Positions 33,246 to 44,934 of a stretch of DNA of 64,000 nucleotides are shown here, piece by piece. The notes under the pieces were generated by a model. It did not search any database. It worked only from the letters and a program-made list of their open reading frames with translations, and was not told the DNA's origin. This DNA comes from Apiospora phragmitis (Eukaryota; Ascomycota; Sordariomycetes; Amphisphaeriales; Apiosporaceae), in contig JAQQWL010000010.1 of NCBI GenBank assembly GCA_038363925.1, positions 434,001 to 498,000 of the forward strand, in the 5' to 3' direction. Each line of letters opens with the position of its first letter. Positions within the stretch are counted from its first letter, which is position 1. Position numbers and translations under genes: made by a program.

Positions 33246-35992
33246 CTATTTAACCTTGTTGTAGTCGATGCCGTGGGGACCAATTGCCGGACGTCGACTC
33301 GGCGGCGAAGGTGGAGCATTCATCTCCTCGTCAAGGTGCTGCAGGAAATCACGTTGTTTCTTGAAGGACGAGTAGTTACCGGCGAAGATGTCCGCCAGAA
33401 TGGTGTTGTACCCATGGACTTGGACCTTGGGGTCACCGTTCGACCACGGCAATCCATTCATTCGCTCCTGAAGCGTCTCATATGCATTCTTGAAGTGACG
33501 TCGAATCACGGCGAAGTTAGAGGAACCGCCAGAAATATCGTTCGCTGGGTTGTTGGGGTCAATAATCGACAGCCGATCCATGTTTCGGTACACAAGATTC
33601 GAGACCTCATTCTGCAAGACTTATCAGCATGGAAATCGAGAGCAAATGACTAGGTGCGACAAATCGTACCTTTGGGACCTCCCGAGGTGGGTTCATGCAG
33701 ATAGCAGTGACCTCGTAGTTGAATCTGTTACCGTAGTAATCGAGGAACTCCATCAAACATTCACCGAGGTGATGTTCAGGGATCATGGAACCGCTTTGCA
33801 CCTGTGGCATCTGGTTAAGAAGGTGAACGACCATGCAGATGACAGAGAATCCACCGATGCCACCATTCACTGGCTCGTTCAGACCTCTCATGCAAAGGAA
33901 TTGCTTGAGCACAGCAACCAAGATGGGCATTGCCGGGTACTTCTCCTTCCAATCTGTGAATGTCTTGATGGCTTTGATGCCATCGTACTTCTGAGAGAAA
34001 CATCAATCTTCAGACCAGTCCAGTTGTCGCAGTACTTCAGGAGTGGGACCTTGGCGCTAGCGACAACCTCGATCTCGTTCATGTAGGCGACTTGGCGTCC
34101 CTCTAAGAAGCGAGACATCTGAAATAACTTATTCTTAGAATTGTACTTGGCGATTCCCGTCTTAAGGAAGCTCTGGGAGCAAATGACAAGGTCCATATCG
34201 GCTGTGGGGAGATACAGTCCTGACATGAAGGAACCAAAAGCGCGGATGCTCGCGTCACTCCACTTGAACTTGACAAGGTGGTTCAGCCGGTTCACAACTT
34301 CCTCACGAACGCGCTGTTCGAAATCACGTGGCTTGACGTATTCGTGAAAGTCGACTAGTTCCTTATGTAGCCTGCACACAGTTAGAACGGGCCTCCCAAA
34401 CGGTGCAATGAGTGCATGGAGCTAGCTACATACCTGACCGACATGGAGGCAGTCTGAGAGTGATCTACCTCAACCCACGGGCAGGCGTCCTGTCCAGGAA
34501 GCGGGTAATACTCGCTGATGATATCACCCGACGTCCTCATCTTGGTTACCTTTTTCAAGGGTGCATGTGGGCGCTTGATACGGTCATCAAATGTGCGCTT
34601 GCGACTACCAAGAGCAGTCGAGGGAGTGAGATCGACCGGCGTGGCTTGTGCGTTGCGTCTGGGCAGGGTTTGGCCGACTTGGGAGGCAGAGGCAATTGCG
34701 TCGTGCTTGGGTTGGGTTTGTTTGCCGTAGCCAACGGCAGCCGCGATTGCCTCGGGGTTGTTGCGCAAATGTGGGGGCAATTGGGCAATTGCAGGATGAC
34801 CGCGCAAGTGCGGCGGGAGCGAAGAAATAGCCAGGTTAGCATGGGGAGCCATGTTGTGTAATTCAGCAATTGTAGATGTCACATTGGTGGGACCAGATGA
34901 TGATGATGCACCTAGGTGGTTGTCTGCGAGATGCGACTGTGCAGCGAGGTTATTGCCAGCGTCTGCTTTTTTGTCCTCGCCGTCAGAAAAGTCGCAGGAT
35001 ATGAATTCCGCAGCCTCGGACGGAGCAGTTGATTTCGTGGAATCAGCCTCGACGCGTGCTTTGCGGATGAGCTGAACAACGTCTTTCTTCTTGCGGGCTG
35101 TCTCATCCGGGGGTGGAAGTGCAGTGTACGGGTCGGGGTTGGACCATCGAGGTGCAGCTTCTTCAGCAGCGCTGGTGGGGGCCGAGGACACACGGGCGCG
35201 TTTGGCGACAGGTTCCTGAGGTTCTGCATCCGAATCATCTGAAATTTCCATGGCCGCCTCATCACTATCGGACAACTCATCGACATCTCGGTAGGACGGC
35301 CTGCCGTTAGCATCGCCAAGCATTTCTTCCACATTTCCGTCATGTCTCTGGTACAATAACTCGCGTTCGGCCGCTTTCTTAGGGGCGTATTTCTGGTAAC
35401 CACCGCGACCTCGGTAATTGCCAACACGGCCGCCTCGCTCGTATCGGGGCCCTCGAGGAGCAGGTGGCCTGCCTCCATTGCTGATGCCATTGCGCTGAGA
35501 TCTGTGACCATCAGATGGATATCGACGATCATCGCGGTCTGCACGTCCTCCATTGCGACCAGACTCATGTGAAGGTCTGTAGGATTCGAATGATTCCTGG
35601 ACACCTGAGGGACGGTTTATGCGGAAGTCGAAGTCGCCTTGCGGGGGTCGATAATCGTCCCGATGATCGCGACGGGAGTCATCCCGATGATCGCGACGGT
35701 AGTCGTCCCGATGATCGCGACGGTAGTCGTCCCGATGATCGCGACGGTAGTCATCCCGGTGATCTCGACTACTGCCGGTGTCACGTCGCAAATCAGAGAA
35801 GCCTCCACGAAAGACGCGGGGATCCGAATTGTGCGAAGGAGCATAGCGATCGCCTCCATTAGGCGGAGGAGGTGGGGGAGGTTGATGGTACGAGTGCTGC
35901 GAGGATGAAACGTAACCACCAGCTCCTCCGTAGCCCTGGCCAGGAGGAGGCGGTGGCGGCGGTTGACCCGATGATGGTCGATAGCTTGACAT
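33246..35992 (-). CDS. TRF4: Trf4/Cid14-type non-canonical poly(A) polymerase, about 875 aa
   Basis: Exons (minus): 34434-35992, 33670-34371 and 33246-33611, with 62-nt and 58-nt GT...AG introns. The first ~520 residues are disordered: proline runs, tandem RRDHRDDY repeats and Arg/Gly stretches suggesting RNA binding. The catalytic nucleotidyltransferase domain shows GSFMSGLYLPTADMDLVI, with the two metal-binding Asp in D-M-D, and the third Asp in GLKIDVS. The PAP-associated domain follows (GGIGGFSVICMVVHLLNQMP, HLGECLMEFLDYYG). A one-base loss at ~33993 breaks the frame right after KIDVS; the next frame carries on with KYDGIKAIKTF. In yeasts this enzyme is the TRAMP-complex subunit that adds short poly(A) tails to nuclear RNAs for exosome decay. 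The long N-terminal extension exceeds that of yeast Trf4. Confidence 0.92.
35648..35770 (-). repeat. 24-bp coding tandem repeat (RRDHRDDY units)
   Basis: Five near-identical 24-bp units (core GATGATCGCGACGG on the plus strand) inside exon 1 of the poly(A) polymerase gene, encoding alternating Arg/Asp/His octapeptides. Length is a multiple of three, so copy-number change would keep the frame. Confidence 0.92.
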
Positions 35993-37356
35993 ATTGGGGG
36001 TCGATGTGCTATCGGATTGTGGGAGTGTGGTTGTTGTTAATGGAATGCTGCCACTCTCATTTATGGCGCGATATTAATAATAAAGCCTGGGTTGGGTTTT
36101 GGCTAGGTTAAAACGCGCCTTTCTGATACCTAGCACGGTTGATTACTTTTTTTTCCGCGGCTGCAAGCCGAGGTATCACCGATGGGGTGATGACGAGCGA
36201 TAAGCGATAAGCGCAGCTATTCCCACCTCGAATTAGGTTGAAAGGGGTCTAGCGTACTGAGTGAGACCGACAACCCCACTTGGGAATCTTCAATCATTCA
36301 ATCCGTTTTCGAGTCTGATGTTCGAGGAGGGAGGAATTCACAGAGTGAAATGAGACATTCACCAAGCCTCACGAAGCCCATGATCACCATCATGCATGCA
36401 TGCTTCGGCGCAGTCGAATGCGGTAATTACGCACTGGAATTATTGGCCGATTCAATCAAGATAACTCTGGGAAATTCGTGGTGCAGGCTGTCGTCTGTGA
36501 GTGACGTACTGACTCCTGTGTAGTTGGGTTCAACCAGGTAGGTGGAAGCTATAGGAACCCATACGATTACCTGAAGCGCCTTGACATACTTCGAGATACC
36601 GTGTCGTCCATCGTGGTGTATCATGCAACTATGCAACTTATGTTCTGCTTCTGTTTCTGCGCAAAAACCAGTTGCAATTCGCATCAAGGTGCTGGGTCGC
36701 GTTGCCCCATGGAATAAATAGGGGGGATCCGCGGTGCCCCTGGCCTCAAGCACGGTCTGCTTCAATCGAAAGCCATGACTCACCAAGGACAACAACGCAA
36801 TGCGTGTAGAACCTTTGGTATACGTGACAGAATCAAGCTGGACGGTGGTCCACGACGCAGGCAAATCTTACTCCCAGCTTTGCTTTAGGGGAGACCAGTC
36901 TCTTGGGCGCATCCTGATCTTTTGGCTCAGTGGCCAATCTGACGTGATCACTCTTGAGGCATAGTTTACCCAATCAGAATGCATAGGTATTCTTTGAGGG
37001 TTCAGCAATTGATGGCATTCATTGATGATAGCTTCAACTCCACTGAGTATGGTTCAGAGATACGCCTTTTTATTTTAGTGGTACATAGTCCTGGAATGAC
37101 ATGGACAGCTCCAGTCTCTCCGCCAATACTTTCTCAAATCTAATGCTTTCTCCTCGCCCAAAATACCTCTAAACGTCTCTCACGATTGAATGTGCCACCT
37201 ATGTATATAGCCAATCGACGGTTCCTGTCCTGAATCCTGCCCCAATGCCTTTTCTACGTATCATACATAACACTTCACGGTAACTTTCTTCAAAAATCCA
37301 AGTCGAAAACCCATACCGACCAACTAGCTAACTACACAAGCCAGTTATCCCTGAAG
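35993..37356. other. Intergenic region between divergent genes
   Basis: Contains the promoters of the poly(A) polymerase (-) and the secreted protein (+). No supported gene; frames here are short and motif-free. Confidence 0.5.
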
Positions 37357-38188
37357 ATGCAGTCAGTTAGCATGAAGAGCCTATCGCTTGCCATTCTTGT
37401 GGCATTCGCCGTCCGTCCCTCGGCCGCGGCACCATGGCGCTACCCTGGAGAACTGCCATACCCTCCCGAGGTCACCACGCCGGACAGCGACTGCATCCCG
37501 GAGCGCGAACCGCATAGCATCGACGGCCCCTTGGAAGGGACGGTTTTCTGCGACGGAGGCATCCCCATCAACACCACCCACACGAGTGCGGACTACACGC
37601 CTATCGTGCACCACTGGACCACCACTGTCGCCGCGCCGAAGAAGGGACTGCCGCGGCCGCTGGACCGCGCTCGGCTACGTCTGGTTTCGCCAGGGGTCGG
37701 GCGACAAGGACGGGCTGGTGCCCGGAGGCGAGCTGTTGGCGGACACGTGCGTGGCGGCCTGCACAGAGCAGCGCCGCAAGGCGAAGGCCGACGGGATGGA
37801 GGCCGTCGGCCTGTGCCGCTTCTTCGCAATGCGGCTGTTCACGCAGCCGGGAAACCCGGAGCACAATTTAGGTCATGTCTGCACACTATACAGCGAGTCG
37901 TGGGGCGAAAACTACATGGATGTGCCCACAAGGGGCTGGTCGATTCCTGAGATGGACTATTACCCGGGCTCCTGGACCGCCTCTTACAAGTACGTAGTTC
38001 GTAGTGTCCCTTTTTATTTCTAGTGACGCGGGCGGGTTGATCGTGAAATGCGATTGTACTTTCTGAGGAAAAATAATAACGTCGAGATTCGATTTAGGCC
38101 CGGCCCGTTTTCCGACATGTGCGATCACGACGATCCCGAACAGCTCAAGAACGAGACCCGAGCTCCGGCAACGACTTCCCTCGAGTAG
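37357..38188 (+). CDS. Small secreted Cys-containing protein, about 240 aa
   Basis: ATG 37357; the leader MQSVSMKSLSLAILVAFAVRPSAAA looks like a signal peptide with an AAA cleavage region. The mature part has about eight Cys (SDCIP, VFCDG, DTCVAACTE, GLCRFF, HVCTLY, DMCDH), Trp-rich spacing and no known domain. Frame changes by one base at G37644-37646; removing one G also yields a further Cys in KKDCRGRW, in keeping with a disulfide-rich protein. The intron 37990-38097 joins SYK to PGPFSDMCDHDDPEQ and TAG at 38186-38188; the total is divisible by three. Secretion, size and Cys content fit a candidate effector or a secreted surface-active protein, but this is inference. It lies about 3 kb from the transposon block. 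Confidence 0.72.
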
Positions 38189-38974
38189 TAAAGACGGCAC
38201 TGACTTCCGGCCTGCCTCGTGGAAATGCCCATCTAATGTAAGGTGTCATGGTCCGTTTGGCGAATGTAGAGAGGGACACGAACCCTGAGCAAAACGCTGG
38301 CCGAAGAAGCACAAGAGGCCGGCCGCCTGGGTTTGCGATTGGATTGTGGTACGTGTTATGGGAAATGCACCGAAAAGTCTAGTGTATGTTAGAGTCAATT
38401 GTAATGGGGGCTGCAATCTGGTTATTATCTCTAGCTGCTCTAATATTATGCTCTGCTTACAATGTCTGTCTTATATGTGCTACTGCTCCCTGATCCGGCA
38501 CTTCGCACCGCCATAGTGCTGACGACCACAAACCACCCAACAGACAAGAAAGTGCCTGGCAACCTCTGTTTTCACAAGGTTGAAAATAGATTTTCGAGCC
38601 GAACTAATCAGAGTGTTTGCGCATGGGGAGGCGAACTCTGGATAGTGAACTTCACGCGATCAGAGCCCTCGACTCTGCGGGTATCTGTTCTTGTTCCTAT
38701 AGTTGGAAGCGAGAAGATCGATCGATACCAGGGGTTGTGCGACTGAGCGGTGAACAGTCGCTCCAATTCCTCAGTCTGGACTCTATACACGAAGATCGGA
38801 AAGCCCACGACAGAGCTGAAGTACTGGCTCCAGTATCCGACCCGATACCTCCTTTAGGCTTGTGCGGGGGTTTCTCTTTGCTCGAGTCGCTTCAGTTTGG
38901 AGAGACAGCACTGAAGAGGCCTAACAGTCTTGGTCTTCTATGGGCTTTTCAGAATTCGGAATGAACCTGCCACC
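38189..38974. other. Intergenic region between convergent genes
   Basis: No supported gene. Short frames at 38462-38964 lack motifs. Confidence 0.5.
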
Positions 38975-40587
38975 TCATGGGAGTCGATTGGTGTACAAGT
39001 CTGCATACCGCCCCTTGGCTAACCTCGTGTCCACCAGGCTGAGCAGACCGAGGCGGGGAGTCTTCGAAATCATGTCCGCCGACATGTACTCATAGATGGT
39101 GAACACCGATCTCAAGAAGGGCATACCCAGAAGGCTGTCGCCGAGCTTGGGCTTTTCCCTACTTCCAATTCCACCACGGCACCTGGGCGCAGTTAATACG
39201 ACGTGGAGATGATTCGCCAGAGCGGGAAGACTTACATCCTTGTTCCATCCTCAGCGTAATAGCTCGAATTACTCGCCAGCATATCCAGGGGGTCAACGAG
39301 ATACCAGTTCCCGTTGACCTTCAGCTCAAGCGATTGAGGAATGGAGCATTCAAAGTAGGCCACGTCGCCAGTGAACCCCTGGCTAGTACTCTGCCGAACT
39401 TCCGTCTTGCCCTCAAACTTCTTGACAACTGCATTGAAGTCTGCTGTTGGCAGGTAGATATGAGATGCCCCGGAGTCGATCACGGACACATGTTTCGCAT
39501 CCGGGCGACGGCGGCCCGGACTGACCGGAAACTCGACGCCATTCATCCGGAGGCCGTCCAGACTGACAGACCATGCTGCCGTAGCAAGAGTGTCCGTGTT
39601 ATCGGGCGACCTTTTGCGACGTGTTAGCATGTGCTAGTTGAAGGAATTCAAGGAGATAGGATATCTGTAGCGAGGGGTACCCACGAAGAGAATTGAACGA
39701 CATCGCTGTATTTGGTTGGAATCATCATGAACTCTTCCTCAATTTCTCCGATAGAAAAGGCCCCAGCCATCGCGTTCGGGTCGCCCAGGCGAGGAAAGCG
39801 CAATGAAAAAAGAGGCTTGGCCAGCTTCCCTTGGGTAATCAACGTGTCGATGAACGACAGCTTCTGAAATTGGAGCCATTGGGAAGAAGCTGTACGCATC
39901 CCGAGCCCTAGGATGCCTGCGAAAGATCCGTTCTGGAACGAGCCCGGCATGGCCTCGTCGATAAGCGCTATGCAACGTGTGAACTTGACGTCCAAAGGCT
40001 CACTCATATCAGATCTATACATACCTGCCGTAACATTGCCAACTTCCAGGCCGGAGATGTTGGCTCTCAAAGTGGCGTGTTGCCCAGTTGCACGACCAAC
40101 ACCAAGGTCTGCCTCAAACTTCTGGTCATGGTGTATGATGGTGTTTTCCTGAGTTGAGTACTTTAGCAACCGCCCAGGAGGCTTCTATCGACTCAATCGA
40201 AATACCTTGGTCTTGAATGTCGCATCCAGCGCGTAGCATCCACTCTTCGGGTTCGCCGTATCGCATTGGCCAGAAGCGATAAACGAATCGCCCGTGGACG
40301 TGTCTATGTTCAGCAGCAATGACTGTCCGTCCAACTCGACGCTCACCTGCATTCATATGGTCAGCACATGGCGCAACTGTTGGAAGAAGTGATCGGGAAC
40401 CCACAACGTGGTATGCATCGTCGGTGCTGTTTGGCGGGATATGCACCAATAGGTTTGCTGCATATACTACTTCATGATCAGGGACGAGGTTTTCCACTTG
40501 GCTGAGGGTACTCAGAGTCCAAAACAAAGCGAGCGCGAAGGAGATATAAAGGGTCGCAGTGCCGAACCAGTTCCCAGCCTGCTGCAT
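38975..40587 (-). CDS. Pepsin-like (A1) aspartic protease homologue with altered active-site motifs, 456 aa
   Basis: Start at the ATG complementary to 40585-40587. Exons (minus): 40405-40587, 40206-40346, 39685-40148, 39236-39610, 38975-39182; four GT...AG introns and 457 codons with no frame correction. A hydrophobic segment at residues ~10-30 is a signal peptide or anchor. The bilobed A1 layout is clear: AYHVVSVELDGQSLLLNID, FAGILGLGMR (usual G-x-x-GLG), VSVIDSGASHIYLP, and FLRSVFTIYEY near the end. The first catalytic block, normally D-T-G-S, reads DTSTGDSF; the second, normally D-T/S-G-T/S, reads DSGAS. The Asp of both is kept, but the Gly after the first is replaced by Ser. Whether it is active, altered or inactive cannot be told. 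Secretion to vacuole, wall or medium is expected. Confidence 0.85.
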
Positions 40588-41127
40588 TGTCTCTACGGGC
40601 GATGATGGTGCTGGCAGTCTTCAACAACAAATGACCAGATCTGAGGTGAGAATGCGTACAACGCGACGACTCGATCGGTTTCAAGATCAGGTGGATCCTG
40701 CTGATTGCCCCCTTCCACCCTTCTGGGGTATAAAGGGCCCAGCCGCCTGGCCTGGGGCTTGGCTAGCCCAAATCTGTGTACATAAGCATAAGAATCGTTG
40801 CGTCAAATGCACGCGTGCATAACAATAATCCAATTGTTATCTAGGTAGATCATACACCTCTCTCATTGTTAATGTTGAGTCTTGACAGATATACAGAAGG
40901 TAACGAAATCGGCTTCCTCGCTAGCGGGCCGAGAAATTCGTCTCCGCTTGGACCATTTTCTATTTTGGGAAAGGTGCACAGTGACGCTTACCCGCTGACC
41001 AGATGCCTGGTTTTGTAGGCCCTAGGTAATTAATTACGAGGACAGTTAACCCTGATGACACGGGGTCGCGAACTAGCTCCACGCTGCTTTCTATATAACC
41101 TTATAAAGGTATTACTTTAAAAGTATA
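40588..41127. other. Intergenic region up to the transposon-island boundary
   Basis: Promoter side of the protease gene. Base composition turns sharply AT-rich at about 41085-41130, where the first transposon end lies. Confidence 0.6.
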
Positions 41128-42840
41128 ACGTACCTCATAAGCGAGCTGTGCATATAAGCGAGCTGCGCACTTTTAATTAACTTTTTTATAATTAACTTTA
41201 TATTAACTTTTCTTTTTTAATAACTATAGAATTAAAAAATAAAGAAAAAAGATTTAATTTAACGTTTTAAGCGTTTTAAAATAACTTAAAATTAAGTGTA
41301 TAAAAAGCTATAGCGATATATTATATCTTAAAGTTAACGTTATGTAGCTAATAACGCGGAATTCGATCACGATTTAAAATCTTTAAAAATTTTAAAAGCT
41401 TTTTAATTTTAAAAAAGAATTAATTATTTAATATATTATTAATTTAAATACACGATCGTTTTTTCCCCGGTTAAATAATATAAAAGATATAGCGAATTAA
41501 TTATTTAATTTATATAACGCGAATTGCGTCGGTGTTAACTAAGCCTTTAACTTTATACGATAATAACTAGACCTCCGGATACGTTTTAATCGAAAAATCG
41601 ATTATTAAAGAATCCTTTATAAAAATCTTAACATATATCGCGTATAATTTATTCTCGTACAGAATATAATTAATAAATATAAAATATAAAAAGAGGATAT
41701 ATATAATTTTAACGAGACCGGGTTTTTTATAAACTAAATCTCGTTTAAAATAATCGTAACCACTTTTAATTAACGCGGAAGGCTTAAAGTAATATAATAA
41801 AAGAACCGGGAATAAATTATAATTATTTAAGGCGTCGATTTAAACGGTTACGCTATCCCTCCGTATATTATCTTTACCGGGAAAACACACCTCTCTTTTT
41901 AATATAAAAACAACCTATTACTAAAGGACTAAGTAATTATAATTACTAAAAATAGCTAGACTACGAATAAAAAAAGCGAGGACTAGATTTAATACTTTAA
42001 TTAATATATTAAGTCTCGTACGAAAAATTATTATCGCCTCTTAGTCTTAGACGGCTATAAAAGTCACTACTCGATAACTTTTAAGCTTTATTACGAAAAA
42101 AACTCGATTATTATATATTATATACCTTTTTATTTATCGTATAAGCTCTAGCCTCTTAATATCGGCTGTTTTTATACATTAAAAAAGGCGTACGAGAAAG
42201 AAATTAAAGGTTTTATATAAGCGTATATTATTTTCATCTCTAAGGAGGACTTTTTATTAACGTTTTTAAAAGCGTTCTAGGCGATTTTTACCGTTTCGAA
42301 TATATAAAGAAGCTTTTAAAAAATAAGACTCCTCTCGTATAATCCGGAATATATTATTTTATAATTAAATATAAAACTATATATTTTAATACCTCCGGAG
42401 ACGTTTTCTAGCTTATTTATCCTTTAAGAATTAAAAACTTTAAATAATTTAATTAAAGCTTAATTTTAAACCGAATACGTTCGAAACTATATCGTATAAT
42501 ATTAAAATAATTTTTTAATTATTATTTTAATTAGTTTTAACTAGATTATAAAGGTTATAACGTAAATTATATACCGAGTTACTTTTTTAAAAAGTAAGGT
42601 AACCGTATTATGAAAAAGCGAATAAAATGCTTAGCCGGCGCCGCCGTACGAAAAAGAAACGGCTATAAGATAAAAGATCACTTTATATATAAGTTAAAAC
42701 AGACTTGCAATTTTAAAAAAAATATTAATAAATAGTTGTAAAACGAATCGCGTTAAAAGAATAATTATATAAAAACGTTTAAAACACGTTTATAACGCTA
42801 TAAAATCTCACGGGGAGCCCGGGTATAATACGCGTAAACT

Positions 42841-42877
42841 AGCTAATAGTGCTACGGTCACCCTATATAACGGCGAC
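42841..42877 (+). repeat. Terminal inverted repeat, left, of transposon 2
   Basis: Matches the reverse complement of 44715-44751 with four transition differences, all of the RIP type. Confidence 0.85.
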
Positions 42878-44714
42878 TTTAAAAACTAATAATAATACTA
42901 TATAATAATAATACGAATAATTTAATTAAAAATTAATATAAAATCTTAAAAACACCGTTTTAATCCCGAAACGCTTTTATAACACTTTTAATCTTAAATT
43001 TAAAGTTAGATTTAATTATAACGGCTTCCGGCGCCGACGATAAAGGAGTGACAGCTTGGGGTTCCGGTGTAACGTTATTTATTTCCCTCTTAATTACTAT
43101 AGCATCTCGTATATGTATAAACTTCTAGTTAAGGTTAGGTATTACTCTTTTCCTTTTTTTACTTCTTTCTTTTTCTAAATTACTTTTTAAAATTAATTTC
43201 TCGTGCTCTAATTAGCCGATCTAGCCGTTTAAAGTATTTAGACTCTTTTAAAGCTTTTAGAATAAAACCCGGCGCGTCGCGCTATTAAAAATAGTATTAT
43301 TATTACTAAGCGTATCCGTTAATTCTTTAATTTAACGGTTAGTTATAAATATTAATAACGCTATAGAGGAGAATTATTTATTAAAAACGTCGGGAAGAGG
43401 CTTAAATAGTCCTGCTTTTACTTAGTTTTCTATCCTTTAATTCCGGCTATTAAGGGGCTTATTAATATCGCGAAGGAATATACTAGTTACGGCCTAGCCG
43501 CCAGCTATTATATATGGCCGAAAGGTAAACCTTTTAATTAGTTCGTAATATTAGAAAAAGTCTTTTTTACTTATATTTATATTATTAAGCCCTATATAAT
43601 ATAGAGTTACTTTTTAATAATAAATATCCTTTAATATATTAAAAAGATTAAGATTTAAGGGTTATAATAGGTGCGACGAGTGTGCCGGAAAGAAAAAAAG
43701 CTATATCTTATACTTTAAATATATTATAATAAAGTCCTCGTTTACGTAGTTAGCGTAGCTATTTAGGATAATAAGCCGTTATTAATCCTCGTTTTAAGGC
43801 TTTATATAAAAAATAAAAACCTTATTTAGCTATATTAGGGCTAGCTCCTTATTAGTCTAACCTTTAAAGGATACTGTAAAGACTTAATCCTTTATGGTAT
43901 CCGTTAACGAGTCCTCCTCTTCCGGAAATTATTACTATTAGACTTATTAACCTTTAAATATAATAAGAAGAGGCAAAGCTCGGCTTAAAGCGTTATTATA
44001 TTTAATTATAAAAGCCTGTTCTCGGTTAAGGGAGTCTTAATTAATATTCTTTTTATTCTAGTAGGTTTAATAATTATTATATTTGTTCCATAGCCGAACT
44101 AGTTACCGATCTCGTCGACGTTAAACCGAAACTCCGGAAGGATCGATTTTAGAATAGAATTATTAAGCCGCTCGAAAAACTCGATAATTTTCTTTACGGA
44201 AGTTATATTAAGCCTTAAAAAATCTATCCTTTTAGAAAAAGTAGTACTAATAGATAAATAGCGAGTAATAAATCTTTTAACCTAGTGTTTACCGAGTATT
44301 ATATTAATTTTATTAGTTTAAAAAATCCGTTAAATAAATATTTAAAAGATAACGTACGCCGGTGAATAGTTTAAATTATATTACATAAGATATTAAGTTA
44401 TAATTTAAGACTCTTCCGCTATTATTAAAGCTTAGAAGGACTTATTTCGTTATTTTATAGTTTTACGGCCGTAAATCCGAACCTTTAGAGTTATTCTAGA
44501 GATATTATACTTTTCGGCGGCTTATTTTATTAACGAGCTATTTATAACATTTTAAATCGCGCGTTACAGTACTAACTCGTTAAGTTTACGGCCTATCGAA
44601 AAGAGGAAAAGAAAAAGAAGATAATAATATTATTTAATTAATTATAAATTAAAAGCTAACTAGTTTATATACTGATTTATATGTGGTACTGTCAAGGGCT
44701 ATCTAAATTTAGCG

Positions 44715-44751
44715 GTCGCCGTTGTATAGGGTGACCGTAGCACCGTCAGCT
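44715..44751 (-). repeat. Terminal inverted repeat, right, of transposon 2
   Basis: Reverse complement of the left repeat. It keeps more GC bases (for example GACGG where the left has AATAG), so this end is less mutated. Confidence 0.85.
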
Positions 44752-44934
44752 GGCTTATTTATTAATATAAAATAGAAATATTTAAAAATAAGGATTCCAA
44801 TATATCTAATATATTAAATATATTATAATAAAATTAACTTATATTTTATTAAAAGGGGTATAAAAAAATAAGATATATTAATTATAATCGAAACGTTATA
44901 ATAATATAAAGAGAGTAGTTTTTTTTATACGATA

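Larger units (their letters stand above)
42841..44751 (-). mobile_element. RIP-degraded Fot1/pogo-like DNA transposon 2, 1.9 kb
   Basis: Bounded by 37-bp terminal inverted repeats (42841-42877 and 44715-44751) that share GTGCTACGGTCACCCTATA and differ only by transitions. The minus strand holds a stop-ridden transposase: an NVDE block followed by FGYG and NRLL (~44130-43990), equivalent to the N-x-DE-x-G-F/x-G region of pogo DDE enzymes, and a Lys/Arg-rich EKERSKKRKR C-terminus (~43160). It is nested in element 1 and oriented opposite to it. The two share fold and layout but not the same termini, so they are different families. Confidence 0.78.
41128..44900 (+). mobile_element. RIP-degraded Fot1/pogo-like DNA transposon 1, split by element 2
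   Basis: The left end is at 41128, after a TA, with ACGTACCTCATAAGCGAG and an internal direct repeat (ATAAGCGAGCTG[T/C]GC twice). The plus strand carries a transposase riddled with stops but still readable: GYAIPPYIIFTGKTHLS (~41845), RLLVLDGYKSHYS (~42030, one catalytic Asp), LNIGCFYTLKKAYEKEI (~42155) and a C-terminal SRRRRTKKKRL block (~42635), the order seen in fungal pogo/Fot1 DDE transposases. Element 2 interrupts its 3' end at 42841; sequence matching the 3' flank of element 3 resumes at 44752 and fades around 44880-44930. Total without the insertion is about 1.85 kb, a normal Fot1-type size. The right end is not sharply resolved. Confidence 0.75.
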
